A stretch of 64,000 nt of DNA from Candidatus Poribacteria bacterium (GTDB lineage Bacteria; Poribacteria; WGA-4E; WGA-3G), in NCBI GenBank assembly GCA_022820835.1, contig JAJEET010000084.1:1-64000 (forward strand). Reading direction: 5' to 3'. A model generated the notes under the pieces. The model was given only the letters and a program-made list of their open reading frames with translations, ran no database searches and had not been told where the DNA came from. The position numbers and the translations under genes were made by a program. Below, in pieces: positions 33,779-42,969 of this stretch (its first letter is position 1; every line of letters starts with the position of its first letter).

Positions 33779-34222
33779 CTAATACCGTCGGAGCTGCGTA
33801 TCAATTTCGTCTGCCCATCGATCTATGCCGCCGACAAGGCACTTCACCGATTTAAAGCCGATTTGTTGTAAAAGAAACGCAGCATCCAGGCTCCGCATCC
33901 CCCAGTGGCAATACACGATTACCTCAACGCCCGGTGTAATCTCTCGAAACCGTCTTGGTAACTCGCCCAACGGGATCAGTGTTGCCCCTTCAATGTGAAC
34001 CATCTCATACTCCCATTTCTCACGGACATCCAATAAAATGAACCGTTTACCTTCTTCTATTATCTCTTTGAGTTGGTTCGGTGTGATTGTGTATGTGTCG
34101 GCATCCAGTGGAAGGATCGCTTCCGCTACGCTGGGTGCAGCCTTCGGCAGATTCCCTCTTTCTCGACTTCTCGTATACCGTCGCTGTATTTTTTTTATGG
34201 TTTGTTTGATATATCTGAACAT
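33779..34222 (-). CDS. Rhodanese-like domain protein
   Basis: A 147-residue protein with one rhodanese domain: ITPNQLKEIIEEGKRFILLDVREKWEYEMVHIEGATLIPLGELPRRF, then the active-site loop YCHWGMRSLDAAFLL (catalytic Cys about residue 111) and GGIDRWADEID. Single-domain rhodaneses transfer sulfane sulfur or act as Cdc25-like phosphatases. The six-residue loop CHWGMRS has the length of the sulfurtransferase class. The first 35 residues are basic and not clearly a signal peptide. It stands alone between the regulator gene and the TonB-dependent receptor gene. Confidence 0.88.
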   Translation of the reverse strand: MFRYIKQTIKKIQRRYTRSRERGNLPKAAPSVAEAILPLDADTYTITPNQLKEIIEEGKRFILLDVREKWEYEMVHIEGATLIPLGELPRRFREITPGVEVIVYCHWGMRSLDAAFLLQQIGFKSVKCLVGGIDRWADEIDTQLRRY

Positions 34223-34286
34223 CTTGCTACTTCTTTGGCACGGGAACTGATTACATAATTCGATTTTATAGAAGGAAATTTTATTT

Positions 34287-36317
34287 TTAGAAACGCACCG
34301 TCACGCCTAAGGTTGGAAGGATTGGTAATTGCGGTTCTCCATCAACAGCGCAGTCGATAAGGGTGTTCGTTTCTTCATCGCGGACTTCGCTAAAGGCATA
34401 TTGATCCAGGTTCCTTTGGTTATATAAGTTCAAAATTTGGAAATACCAAGAGAGTTCCCATCTCCGATATGGACTCCGCTTTGTAATGCGAAAATCGAGG
34501 CTATGATAAGCAGGCATCCGTTCCGAGTGGGTGGTGCCGAACTGTCGGTTGCAAAGGATGCCCCCGTCATTTTGTGGTACTTCTGTGTGAATAAGTGGTG
34601 TCCTCGGTTCACCGGTATGGAAACGCCAACTGATATAGAGATGCCAAGTCGGTGCGAACTGATAGCTGCTGCTGATGGCAAAAGCGTGCCGCCGGTCATA
34701 TTGACGGAAGATCGTCTCATCGCCAGCGATTTCTTCGGCAATTCCGTAAGCATAACCGAGTGTCCACGATAAGCGGTTTGAAATAGCGTGTGTCATGAAC
34801 ACATCAAGACCTCTGGCATCTCCGGACTGCGGTGGGATGAAAATCTGGTTCTGCCGTCCGAATTCACGTAGCCGTCCGACAAGATTATCAAATGTGTTAT
34901 AGTAGCCTTCAATACGGACTAAAAAATTATCGGTAGGCGTGTATTCAGCACCGATGACATAGTGTACAGCATTTTCGGCACGTCCGATGGTTTCAATCCC
35001 GTCTTCTACAGGGATCCCCATGAGGCTAACTGGTTGATGATAAATGCCCCAAGCTCCGCGTAAGATAAAATTGCTCGTCGGTTTTACTGCGAGTGCGATT
35101 CTGGGTCCAATTTCATAACGTTGGATACCTTCTTCTCGATACTGCTGATAGACATAACGTCCTCCGATATTGAGTGCAAGTTTGGAGTGGAGTTGCCACT
35201 CATCTTGTATAAACGCGTTGAACTCGCCGCCGCTATCGTCAACATCAGCAAGGATGGGTTTGTAGACACCTATTCCAGCTTGCCGTTCTTGAACATTGTA
35301 TTGATACCGTGCTGTCAACCATCGCCAAGTTACACCTGTACGAACGGTGTGATCATCAAAAAGGTTTGCTGTCAGTTCTGCTTTTGTGCCAAAAAACCTG
35401 AAATTTCGATCGTCAATGTCCGCCTCTCCACTCGTTCTATCCTGATTAGAAATCCCGCCGAAAACGAATACATCTGTCCAATGCGAATCCGCAAAGGTAT
35501 GCCGCCATTTTGTCCAAACCGTTGAATTGTTATATAACGAATCCAAGTTATTATCTACATCATCCAAGCGTATCCTATTCTTGTCCCACCCGTATAGTCC
35601 ATTAAGCGTGAGTGTATCTGATGGTGTTAGTTGATATGTGAATTTCCCATATATATCGGCGTATTGTGGATTGTACTCTTCATCAATGTCGATGAGTGTG
35701 AGAATTAGGTCAATATATCCACGTCGGGCAGATAAGAGCCAGCTGCCTTTCTCAGTGAGTGGTCCCTCGAAAGTGGCAGTTGCGTTAATCAGGTCTATCC
35801 CAAAATTTGCCGAGAATTGTTCCTTGTTCGGTGTCCGCGTCGTGATGTCAAAAACGCCGGACATCTTCTCTCCATATTCGGCAGGGAACCCCCCCATCAG
35901 TAACTGCGTGTTTTGAACGAGATCGAGGCCGATGAGTGAAACTGCGCCCCCGAAATCTTGAAGATGATACGGATTGTAGAGTTCCATTCCGTCTAATCTG
36001 ACAGATATGTCGCCCTTTTCTCCGCCTCGGACACTGAATCGGGCACTATAATCGCTTGATGTGACGCCGGGAAAAACGTGTCCCGCTCGCATGACATCGT
36101 TATCAACTAACGGGAACCGTTCAATTTCTTGTTTGGAGATGGCTATTCTTGTGGATGTGCCCTCGTAAATGGTAAAGCGACCAGGGGTTACAACAATTTT
36201 TTCCAACTTTACAGGTGCAGCATCATCCTCCGCAAAAACTGGACCTAGATTTAAGACACCCAAAAACGCCAGACAAAAAGCGACAAATATAAGATTCCGA
36301 AAATTGAAACTGAACAT
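34287..36317 (-). CDS. TonB-dependent outer-membrane receptor
   Basis: A 676-residue protein with a signal peptide (about 1-29, ending VFAEDD). The plug domain contains VKLEKIVVTPGRFTIYEG, SKQEIERFPLVDNDVMRAGHVFPGVTSSDYSARFSVRGGEKGDISVRLDGMELYNPYHL and GGFPAEYGEKMSGVFDITTR. A 22-strand-type barrel follows, with alternating aromatic strands and C-terminal LGVTVRF ending in Phe as outer-membrane proteins do. A TonB box is probably within EKIVVTP. The ligand is unknown; no siderophore, vitamin or sugar genes adjoin. It has a perfect consensus promoter in a divergent arrangement with the LamG gene. Confidence 0.92.
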   Translation of the reverse strand: MFSFNFRNLIFVAFCLAFLGVLNLGPVFAEDDAAPVKLEKIVVTPGRFTIYEGTSTRIAISKQEIERFPLVDNDVMRAGHVFPGVTSSDYSARFSVRGGEKGDISVRLDGMELYNPYHLQDFGGAVSLIGLDLVQNTQLLMGGFPAEYGEKMSGVFDITTRTPNKEQFSANFGIDLINATATFEGPLTEKGSWLLSARRGYIDLILTLIDIDEEYNPQYADIYGKFTYQLTPSDTLTLNGLYGWDKNRIRLDDVDNNLDSLYNNSTVWTKWRHTFADSHWTDVFVFGGISNQDRTSGEADIDDRNFRFFGTKAELTANLFDDHTVRTGVTWRWLTARYQYNVQERQAGIGVYKPILADVDDSGGEFNAFIQDEWQLHSKLALNIGGRYVYQQYREEGIQRYEIGPRIALAVKPTSNFILRGAWGIYHQPVSLMGIPVEDGIETIGRAENAVHYVIGAEYTPTDNFLVRIEGYYNTFDNLVGRLREFGRQNQIFIPPQSGDARGLDVFMTHAISNRLSWTLGYAYGIAEEIAGDETIFRQYDRRHAFAISSSYQFAPTWHLYISWRFHTGEPRTPLIHTEVPQNDGGILCNRQFGTTHSERMPAYHSLDFRITKRSPYRRWELSWYFQILNLYNQRNLDQYAFSEVRDEETNTLIDCAVDGEPQLPILPTLGVTVRF

Positions 36318-36363
36318 TCACTTGTACCTCAAACAGTCTAAATTGACTCAATTCTATATGGCA

Positions 36364-36392
36364 ATTATAGCGTACTTTGGAGTTGCTGTCAA
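36364..36392 (-). promoter_or_regulatory. Perfect consensus sigma-70 promoter of the receptor gene
   Basis: On the minus strand TTGACA (36392-36387), a 17-base spacer and TATAAT (36369-36364) match the sigma-70 consensus at all twelve positions, about 47 bases before the receptor ATG. Confidence 0.85.
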
Positions 36393-36420
36393 TTTTATAC
36401 TGTTGAGATGTGCAAAAGCG

Positions 36421-36450
36421 TTGACCGTGTTAATACTTGCATGCTAAACT
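36421..36450 (+). promoter_or_regulatory. Sigma-70 promoter of the LamG protein gene
   Basis: TTGACC at 36421-36426, an 18-base spacer and TGCTAAACT (TAAACT at 36445-36450). It lies back to back with the receptor promoter. ATAAGGGG is the ribosome site for ATG 36487. Confidence 0.6.
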
Positions 36451-36486
36451 ATAATCCAAAGTTTAAAGACAGATAAGGGGCATGCT

Positions 36487-37269
36487 ATGTTCTCAGTAAA
36501 ATGGAAATGTTCACTCCTAATATACGGGTTTTTCATCTTTTCGACAATTAGCATCGGTTTCGCTGCTGACGGATTTGAGTATCTCCCCGATGAATCAACA
36601 CTTGGCTTATGGCATTTTGACGGTGGCGATATTGTAGACTTCTCCGATAATAAAGTCAAAGGCGAGGTGGAAGGAAAATCAGCGTGGGATGCGAACCAAG
36701 ATTGGAACCGAGAAGATAAGCCAGGAAAATCGTTTGTCTTTGATGGGAATACAGTCATCTCGCTCGGAGAAGCGGATGTCCTTATACCGAAAGTTGAGAT
36801 TACAGTCGAAGCATGGGTCTACCCAGAAGACCTGACAGGATGGCGACTGATATGTACACATTGGGACGGTCCTCCTGGTGCCTATCATTTGGGTGTAGAA
36901 AATGGCATCGCGAAGTTCCACATTAATACGGAAAAAGGGGCAGCGTTCGCGGGTGCGACAGATCCGTTGGAATTAAAACAGTGGCAGCACGTCGCTGGTA
37001 CTTATGATTCTAATGAAATCAAACTCTATATTGACGGCAAAGAGGTCGGCGCGACAAATCACGGTGGCAAATTCGTAGGTGTAGGATTTGATGTTATCAT
37101 CGGCAGCAAAAACACTCGACAGTTTAAATGGATCGGACTCATGGATGAAGTCCGCATTAGTGATGTTTCAAGAGAAGCCGATGTGCTAAGTCCAAACCTG
37201 GATGCGCCACAGGCAGTTGAGTTTTCTCAGTGGACGTTGCCGACTTTCTGGGGACATCTTAAACGATAA
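36487..37269 (+). CDS. Exported LamG/concanavalin-like domain protein
   Basis: A 260-residue protein with a signal peptide (about 1-25, ending IGFAAD). A single LamG/laminin-G-like jelly roll follows: ESTLGLWHFDGGDIVDFSDNK, SFVFDGNTVISLGEADVLIPKVEITVEAWVYPED, LKQWQHVAGTYDSNEIKLYIDGKEVG, VIIGSKNTRQFKWIGLMDEVRIS. This fold usually binds carbohydrate or protein at the cell surface. There is no enzymatic module attached. The C-terminal ~25 residues (QWTLPTFWGHLKR) are not part of the fold. The triterpene cyclase-like gene begins 36 bases downstream, so cotranscription is possible. Confidence 0.85.
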   Translation: MFSVKWKCSLLIYGFFIFSTISIGFAADGFEYLPDESTLGLWHFDGGDIVDFSDNKVKGEVEGKSAWDANQDWNREDKPGKSFVFDGNTVISLGEADVLIPKVEITVEAWVYPEDLTGWRLICTHWDGPPGAYHLGVENGIAKFHINTEKGAAFAGATDPLELKQWQHVAGTYDSNEIKLYIDGKEVGATNHGGKFVGVGFDVIIGSKNTRQFKWIGLMDEVRISDVSREADVLSPNLDAPQAVEFSQWTLPTFWGHLKR

Positions 37270-37305
37270 GCAGTTAGGAAACTTTTTCGATTACTGAAAT
37301 CTATT

Positions 37306-39042
37306 ATGAATGAAGAAATCATAGCTGCCCTAACGCGTGGCACTACTTTTCTACTCACACAACAGCAGGAAGCCGGAAATTTCGAGGGGTGCCTCTCTTC
37401 AAGCACGTTCCCGACGTGTGCTTATGCCTGGATCCAACTTGCGCGCAACGAGATGCCGGATTCCGATCTAATTGATTGGTTCAAGGCAAACCGACACGAA
37501 GATGGCGGATGGGGATTGGATACGTTGAACATATCAAACGCTGAGGCGACCCGATTTTCCCATCTAATCCTGTCGCAAATTAATCAACGCACACCAGATC
37601 CATCTCTCGAAGAACTACTAACATCTATTCCGAAATTCGCGCCACATCTCGCTTTGGTCAAATTGGCGTATGCCGCTTTTGGCGAGTTTAACTGGAACGA
37701 ACTGACCCTACCAGAAAACGCCTTGCGCTTCATGAAATTGGCACGGCAATTGACGAAGGTCCCACTCCTTGGAAAACGATTGAAACCTCCGAGACATCGG
37801 CTGCCCCCTGTAGCACTATTCAATACCGAACTTTTCGATGCGCTTTTCATTGCTGAACAACACACACTCGTTCCTGTGTTCATTTTAATAGAATTAAACA
37901 CGGCAAGACGCCCTGAGATGATTTCAAAACTCGTTGAATGGTTGAAAGGACACGTTCTCAGCGATGGCAGTTGGTTTCGGGTGAACTATATTACTGCACT
38001 TTCGGTCTTGGCATTTATTGAACTGCAAGAAAAGTGGGAGACCGACGAAGAAATCGCCGAATTTATTGAACGTGGCATTGCATGGCTTCATAAGACCCGG
38101 AATCCTGATGGCGGATGTCGAGAAGCAGTGAACCTGAATGTTTGGGATACAGCGTTGAGCATCATCGCACTCACAGAGGTGCATTCTACTAACGAAGAGG
38201 CAATGATTTCGAGTGTTGAACAGACCGAAAGCGTGAAATCTGCTGCGCGGTGGCTTGTCGAACATCAGAACGCAGATGGTGGATGGGCGTTTTCCGGTTT
38301 AAGCGATAGTTCACTTCCGAGTGACGCAGATGATACCGCCCTCGGTACCCTTGCGTTGATACGTTCGTACGCTGTAGAGGCGGGGTCACCTCACCCCTAC
38401 GATGACGCAATTCTCCGCGGAATTGGGTGGTTGAAAACACAACAGGGGCGTAATGGGAGTTGGAGTACATATCAACCCGGACAAGGGGATGTCGGATGTG
38501 TCAGTATCACAGCGCATGCGATTGAGGCACTGCTCGCTTTTGGTAAACTTGACCTCACAGATAAACTGGATATGACGCGTGAGATGCAACGGGGTATCAA
38601 CTGGCTTCGTCGTCAAGTTCATCGAGACGGTTACTGGCGAGACCTCTGGTTGGCAAAAGATACGTACGGTACTGCTTGTGCTATAACGGCACTCGTGAAA
38701 GTTGGACTGAGAGAGGCAGCGGAAGTCCATCGGGGTGTTGCGTGGTTAGAACGCACCCAAAATAGGGATGGTGGATGGGGTGAAGATATGTTCGGGGATC
38801 CGATCGAAAGTACAATAGAACAGACGGCGTGGAGTACTTATGCGCTTCTACAAGTGGATCCTGAAAATCGGGCAGCACAGGACGGCATCGGGTTTCTGCT
38901 CAAACATCAGCGCGAAGACGGTTCGTGGCAAGAGCAGTGCGTCGGTATCTACTGGGAGATTATTGGTGGGTACGCGGACCCGATCTATGCGTCTGTTTTT
39001 CCGATACTTGCCTTGAACCAGTCGCTGCAAACAGCCTCGTAG
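37306..39042 (+). CDS. Class II triterpene cyclase-like protein (squalene-hopene cyclase family)
   Basis: A 578-residue protein built of alpha-alpha barrel repeats with QW-like motifs: HEDGGWGLDT, RNPDGGCREA, QNADGGWAFSG, GRNGSWSTYQ, QNRDGGWGEDMFG, REDGSWQEQ. The catalytic acid motif DxDD of class II terpene cyclases is present as SDADDTALGTLAL (about residues 344-356), positioned as in squalene-hopene cyclases. The C-terminus PIYASVFPILALNQSL matches the FPLMALGRY end of SHC in spacing. SHC is usually about 630 residues, so the N-terminal part is shorter. Membrane anchoring and the substrate (squalene or another polyprenyl) are unproven. A glycosyltransferase gene follows by four bases. Confidence 0.75.
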   Translation: MNEEIIAALTRGTTFLLTQQQEAGNFEGCLSSSTFPTCAYAWIQLARNEMPDSDLIDWFKANRHEDGGWGLDTLNISNAEATRFSHLILSQINQRTPDPSLEELLTSIPKFAPHLALVKLAYAAFGEFNWNELTLPENALRFMKLARQLTKVPLLGKRLKPPRHRLPPVALFNTELFDALFIAEQHTLVPVFILIELNTARRPEMISKLVEWLKGHVLSDGSWFRVNYITALSVLAFIELQEKWETDEEIAEFIERGIAWLHKTRNPDGGCREAVNLNVWDTALSIIALTEVHSTNEEAMISSVEQTESVKSAARWLVEHQNADGGWAFSGLSDSSLPSDADDTALGTLALIRSYAVEAGSPHPYDDAILRGIGWLKTQQGRNGSWSTYQPGQGDVGCVSITAHAIEALLAFGKLDLTDKLDMTREMQRGINWLRRQVHRDGYWRDLWLAKDTYGTACAITALVKVGLREAAEVHRGVAWLERTQNRDGGWGEDMFGDPIESTIEQTAWSTYALLQVDPENRAAQDGIGFLLKHQREDGSWQEQCVGIYWEIIGGYADPIYASVFPILALNQSLQTAS

Positions 39043-39046
39043 TTTC

Positions 39047-39730
39047 ATGACACTGGAAAAAATATCAGTCATAATTCCTATCTTGAACGAAGCGAAGATA
39101 TTGGAGAAGACGCTTTCGCAACTCCAGCCTGCGTTAGGAGCGCATGAACTCATCGTTGTAGACGGTGGGAGTACTGACGGTTCTGTTCATATCGCTGAAA
39201 AGTATGGAAAGGTGATTACGTCGGAACCGGGACGTGCGAAGCAGTTAAACACAGGCGCGGTATCGGCAACAGGGGATATCCTTGTTTTTGTGCATGCTGA
39301 TATTTGGCTTGAGCAGGGAGCATTGGCATCGGTGGAAACGGCACTCGCTTCTGGGTTCGTCGGGGGCGGGTTTCGGCAGAAGATTGATGGTAGGCATTTC
39401 CTCTATCGTGTGATTGAAATAGCAGGGGACATGCGCGGGAAATACCTGAAGGTTTTTTACGGCGACAGCGGTATCTTTTTAAGGCGTGCTGATTTTGAGA
39501 AGATCGGCGGTTTTCCTGAAGTCCCGATTCTGGAAGAGATGGAATTTTCAAAAAAGTTGCGATGCCTCGGCAAAACGACGTTGGTTACACCGCATATCCA
39601 TATCTCCGCACGGCGATGGGAAAGGAAGGGAATCGTCCGGACGACGCTAAATAACTGGCTAATAACACTCCTCTATTTTCTTAAATTTTCACCTGCACGA
39701 CTCGCTAAACTTTACCGGCATATTCGGTAG
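39047..39730 (+). CDS. Family 2 glycosyltransferase, rSAM/selenodomain-associated type
   Basis: A 227-residue GT2 protein. The nucleotide-sugar motifs are ISVIIPILNEAKILEKTLSQLQ, LIVVDGGSTDGSVHIAEKYG and SATGDILVFVHADIWLEQGALASV (with the metal-binding DxD equivalent HAD). A conserved GDSGIFLRRADFEKIGGFPEVPILEEMEFSKKLRCLGK segment follows, and the C-terminus is a basic amphipathic/hydrophobic helix (WLITLLYFLKFSPARLAKLY). This pattern matches the TIGR04283-type transferase 2 family. Four bases separate it from the cyclase gene, so the two are translated from one message. Glycosylation of the cyclase product is a possibility, not shown. Confidence 0.85.
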   Translation: MTLEKISVIIPILNEAKILEKTLSQLQPALGAHELIVVDGGSTDGSVHIAEKYGKVITSEPGRAKQLNTGAVSATGDILVFVHADIWLEQGALASVETALASGFVGGGFRQKIDGRHFLYRVIEIAGDMRGKYLKVFYGDSGIFLRRADFEKIGGFPEVPILEEMEFSKKLRCLGKTTLVTPHIHISARRWERKGIVRTTLNNWLITLLYFLKFSPARLAKLYRHIR

Positions 39731-39743
39731 CGGATAAATGGAA

Positions 39744-39788
39744 GCCCCGTAAAAGCCTACAAAATTCAATCAGAGGTTATTACGGGGC
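39744..39788 (+). terminator. Inverted repeat after the glycosyltransferase gene
   Basis: A 9-bp stem, GCCCCGTAA (39744-39752) with TTACGGGGC (39780-39788), and a loop of about 27 bases. It lies 14 bases past the stop codon. There is no U-tract, so termination is possible but unproven. Confidence 0.35.
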
Positions 39789-39797
39789 AGGTATAAC

Positions 39798-39916
39798 AGG
39801 ACTTACGCAATATTGGCTGTAGTCGGTTCTGTTAGATGAAAGTTTTCTGTAAACACAGCGTTCTGATAGCACAAACTAACAGTTTGTGGTACAAAAGAGC
39901 AGCATGCGTAAGTCCT
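39798..39916. repeat. MITE-like element with AGGACTTACGCA termini
   Basis: A 119-base segment bounded by perfect 12-bp inverted repeats AGGACTTACGCA (39798-39809) and TGCGTAAGTCCT (39905-39916). It is non-coding, with an internal ACAAAC...GTTTGT palindrome. It shares its termini with the element at 28647-28740. Confidence 0.7.
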
Positions 39917-39927
39917 ATATAAGAGAC

Positions 39928-42873
39928 TTATTCGTCTGTTTTTTTGTCAGCGTCCTCTAATTTCATCTTCATTTCACTACTTCCGTTATTCTGCCAGTTA
40001 TCAGCTTTTTCCTTGAGTTTCTCAAGGTCTGCTTCGTTCTTAATATCGACGATGTGCGGTGTGATAATTATCACAATCTCCGTATCTTCGATAGCGGTTT
40101 CGGTGCTTTTGAAGAGCCTACCGATCAACGGAATGTCGCCTAAGATTGGGAGTTTGTTTTCGACTTGCTTCTGCTTTTGACGGATGATGCCACCGACAAC
40201 GATCTGTTGCCCGTCTTCGACATCAATATAAACACTGATGGCGTTGTCATCCGTGATGGGTGCATTGAAGTCGGTAAACTCAATGAAATTGCTTGCACTG
40301 ATGTTGTCAATTTGGAGTCCGATGGTGCGTTTACCGTCCTCGCCTGCTTGTGATTTAGCGATGTACGGTGTGAGTGAGATATTGATACCGACAGGTGGAT
40401 CAATAAAGTCGTAGTTAAAGAGCGGTTGGGCGGTGGTTTCTCCTAAAATGCTGGTGGTATCAACACTTTGGAGGTACGGGATACGGCGACCACTGCTCCA
40501 CGTCGCGGCTCTGGAATCTCGTGTCAACAGGACTGGTGTCGAGAGCGTTTGGACCTTGTTTTCACGCATGAGTGTATGGAGGAGTGCCATATATTCCTTG
40601 GTTGCTAAACCGAGATTAAACCCAGAGATTTCCTGATCGAGTCCGAGTTGGGCATCGAGTTCACCGATGAGCGGGTTGCCGGGCACCGGAGATACGCCGA
40701 AGATTTTATTCTCTTGTGCTGTGAGTTCAATACCGAGTTTGGTCGTTTCATCAAGCGTGACTTCGAGGATTTGAATATCTATCCAGACTTGTCCGCGGAC
40801 AAAATCTAACTTTTTTATCAGTGCCTCAACATCAGGCAGGTATCGCTGGCGTGTCGTAATAATCAGAGAGTTGGTATCCGGGTCAGCGAAGACGGTAACT
40901 TTCCCTCTCAAGGAGTTAATATCTTGCTGTTGTTGGGTGCCCCCGGAAGCGAAGAACCTTCTAAAACTGAACCCGCCATCGTCTCCACCTTCACCTTCCC
41001 AGACCTGTTGCAGCACCGTTTCAAGTTGCGTGGCATCTGCGTATTCGAGTCGAATTGTCGTTGTAATCTCTTTTTGGCCCTCTGGCGTAGGTATATCCAT
41101 GGATTCAATGAACTGTGTGATAAGTTCAAAGTTACGCTGTGTCGCCGTTGAGATGATGACAGCGTTCAACGTAGGGTAGGGCTCAGCGGTGACATTCCCT
41201 GCCAACGACCCTTGCGTCTGATTCCGGTTGCTTTGAGGGAGAAAAAAGAAAAAGTCCTGATTGTTGGAACTGCCCTGATAGGTGTTGTTGATGACAGCAG
41301 CTATATTTTCAGCATCGGCGTATTTAAGTTTATACATGCGGGTCCCCCATTCTTGGTCCGGCATGTTGACATCAAGTTTGGCGATAAGTGTGTCAATGGT
41401 TGCAAAGTTTTGTGAACTCGTTGAGATCATAATCGCGTTGAGGCGAACATCAGCGACGAGATGAACTTCACCTTGTACGCCAAATCCACCATTTTCAGTT
41501 GGCTCATCGCGTCTACGTTCCCACCAAGGACGGTCTCTGTCGCGTCCGGCACTGCCGCCTTCAAAAAGATCTTGTAGGCTCGGAACGAGGGTTTCGGCAT
41601 CTGCAAACTTGAGAAAATAGAGTTTAATTTCTTCTTGTGTCTCTGCTTGGTCAAGTTCTTGGATAACTTTTTCTATGATAGAGAAATTGCGCGGATCGGA
41701 GGAGACGACGATAATGTTGAGGCGTGTGTTGGGAGAGACGTTGACATCTCCGACAATGCCTTGTTGGTCAACGCCTTGTTCACGTTGCCAGCTCCTTAAG
41801 CGGGCGCGGTCCCAGGCATCCATTCTACGGCGGCCTTCTTGACTCTCACCCGTCAGTACTTCCCGGAGCGTTTCTGCGACATCCTCAGCGGCTGCGTACT
41901 GAAGCCGAAAAGTTTTGATTTCGGTCTGTGAGGTGGGTGATACATCAAGATCCTCAACGATCTTCTGTAGGAATACCAAGTTTGCTTCAGAGGCTTTGAG
42001 GATGAGTGAGTTGGAGTTGGTTTCAGCAATAATTCTGATAGTGCCATCAAGGACTTCGTAACCGGTGCCTTCTGCCTCCATCTGTTCTACGGCGGCTCTC
42101 GCCTCTTCCGCAGTAACACGGATGCTACTACTCTGCCGTTCGTCGCGACCTTCATCTCTAAAAATGTTTGTGAGTGCTTGTGCCACTTGGTTGGCATCCG
42201 CATAAGCAAGCGGGACGACGAGGATCTTTAATGCGGGCAATCTTTCACCTTCGTCAGCCACTTGTAAAATTGTAACGATTCGGCGTATATTAGAGGCGAC
42301 TTCTGTTATAACGAGTGAGTTAGTTGTGGTATCCGCAAAGATATTTGCCTGTCTGTTGAGTAACGGTTTGAGGCGGTCTACCTGTTCTGAAGCAACGACA
42401 TTCGTCAATTGAATAATATAAGTTTGAATCTCATCGGTCATATCGACGAGTTCGGGGTCCGGTGTAATGCTTTTGACAACGCCTTTTGTGACCATTGCGC
42501 GCGTAAAAGTTGTAACCAAGAGTGTACTATTGGTTTGGATGAGCGTGAGATCATATTGTGTGAGGACAGTTTTGATTTGTTCGATAACTTCTTCAATGGT
42601 CACATTTGTGAGGTTGATGAGTGAGAATCTTTTATCTCGAATATCTTCTTCGCTTGCGATAATCGTTAGGTCTGTTTCGCGTGAAAGCCACTCGAGTACG
42701 CCTCTGAGTTCCTGGCTGGTGAAGTTGAAATCGAAACGGATTGCTCGACCTTGGTCGTCGGTCTGTGCGACGCGCATAGTCGCTTGTTGCTGCGCGTGTA
42801 CCTCGACAAGTCCTATAACAAGCAATCCGAAACAGAGGGATAGCATAAAAAATGAGAGTCTTCGTCCTTGCAT
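39928..42873 (-). CDS. gspD: Type II secretion system secretin GspD
   Basis: A 981-residue outer-membrane secretin. A signal peptide (about 1-27) is followed by an N0 domain (FDFNFTSQELRGVLEWLSRETDLTIIAS) and an unusually long run of N1-type repeats. At least five copies carry the motif ANQVAQALTNIF / AEDVAETLREVL / AETLVPSLQDLF / AENIAAVINNTY / ATQLETVLQQVW. The secretin barrel follows (VWIDIQILEVTLDETTKLGIEL, VQTLSTPVLLTRDSRAATWSSGRRIPYL, VGINISLTPYI, DGQQIVVGGIIRQKQKQ, LPILGDIPLIGRLFKS). GspD is usually 650-750 residues with N0 plus N1-N3, so the periplasmic vestibule here should be longer. It is the last gene of the T2SS operon. Confidence 0.95.
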   Translation of the reverse strand: MQGRRLSFFMLSLCFGLLVIGLVEVHAQQQATMRVAQTDDQGRAIRFDFNFTSQELRGVLEWLSRETDLTIIASEEDIRDKRFSLINLTNVTIEEVIEQIKTVLTQYDLTLIQTNSTLLVTTFTRAMVTKGVVKSITPDPELVDMTDEIQTYIIQLTNVVASEQVDRLKPLLNRQANIFADTTTNSLVITEVASNIRRIVTILQVADEGERLPALKILVVPLAYADANQVAQALTNIFRDEGRDERQSSSIRVTAEEARAAVEQMEAEGTGYEVLDGTIRIIAETNSNSLILKASEANLVFLQKIVEDLDVSPTSQTEIKTFRLQYAAAEDVAETLREVLTGESQEGRRRMDAWDRARLRSWQREQGVDQQGIVGDVNVSPNTRLNIIVVSSDPRNFSIIEKVIQELDQAETQEEIKLYFLKFADAETLVPSLQDLFEGGSAGRDRDRPWWERRRDEPTENGGFGVQGEVHLVADVRLNAIMISTSSQNFATIDTLIAKLDVNMPDQEWGTRMYKLKYADAENIAAVINNTYQGSSNNQDFFFFLPQSNRNQTQGSLAGNVTAEPYPTLNAVIISTATQRNFELITQFIESMDIPTPEGQKEITTTIRLEYADATQLETVLQQVWEGEGGDDGGFSFRRFFASGGTQQQQDINSLRGKVTVFADPDTNSLIITTRQRYLPDVEALIKKLDFVRGQVWIDIQILEVTLDETTKLGIELTAQENKIFGVSPVPGNPLIGELDAQLGLDQEISGFNLGLATKEYMALLHTLMRENKVQTLSTPVLLTRDSRAATWSSGRRIPYLQSVDTTSILGETTAQPLFNYDFIDPPVGINISLTPYIAKSQAGEDGKRTIGLQIDNISASNFIEFTDFNAPITDDNAISVYIDVEDGQQIVVGGIIRQKQKQVENKLPILGDIPLIGRLFKSTETAIEDTEIVIIITPHIVDIKNEADLEKLKEKADNWQNNGSSEMKMKLEDADKKTDE

Positions 42874-42969
42874 AACATCCGATCCTTTTGATTTAGTCCG
42901 TTTTTTTGCTGACCTCGTAAGGTTTAAGCAGTTTTTTAGACCGAAACCGATTTACGGATTTCGGTAGCG

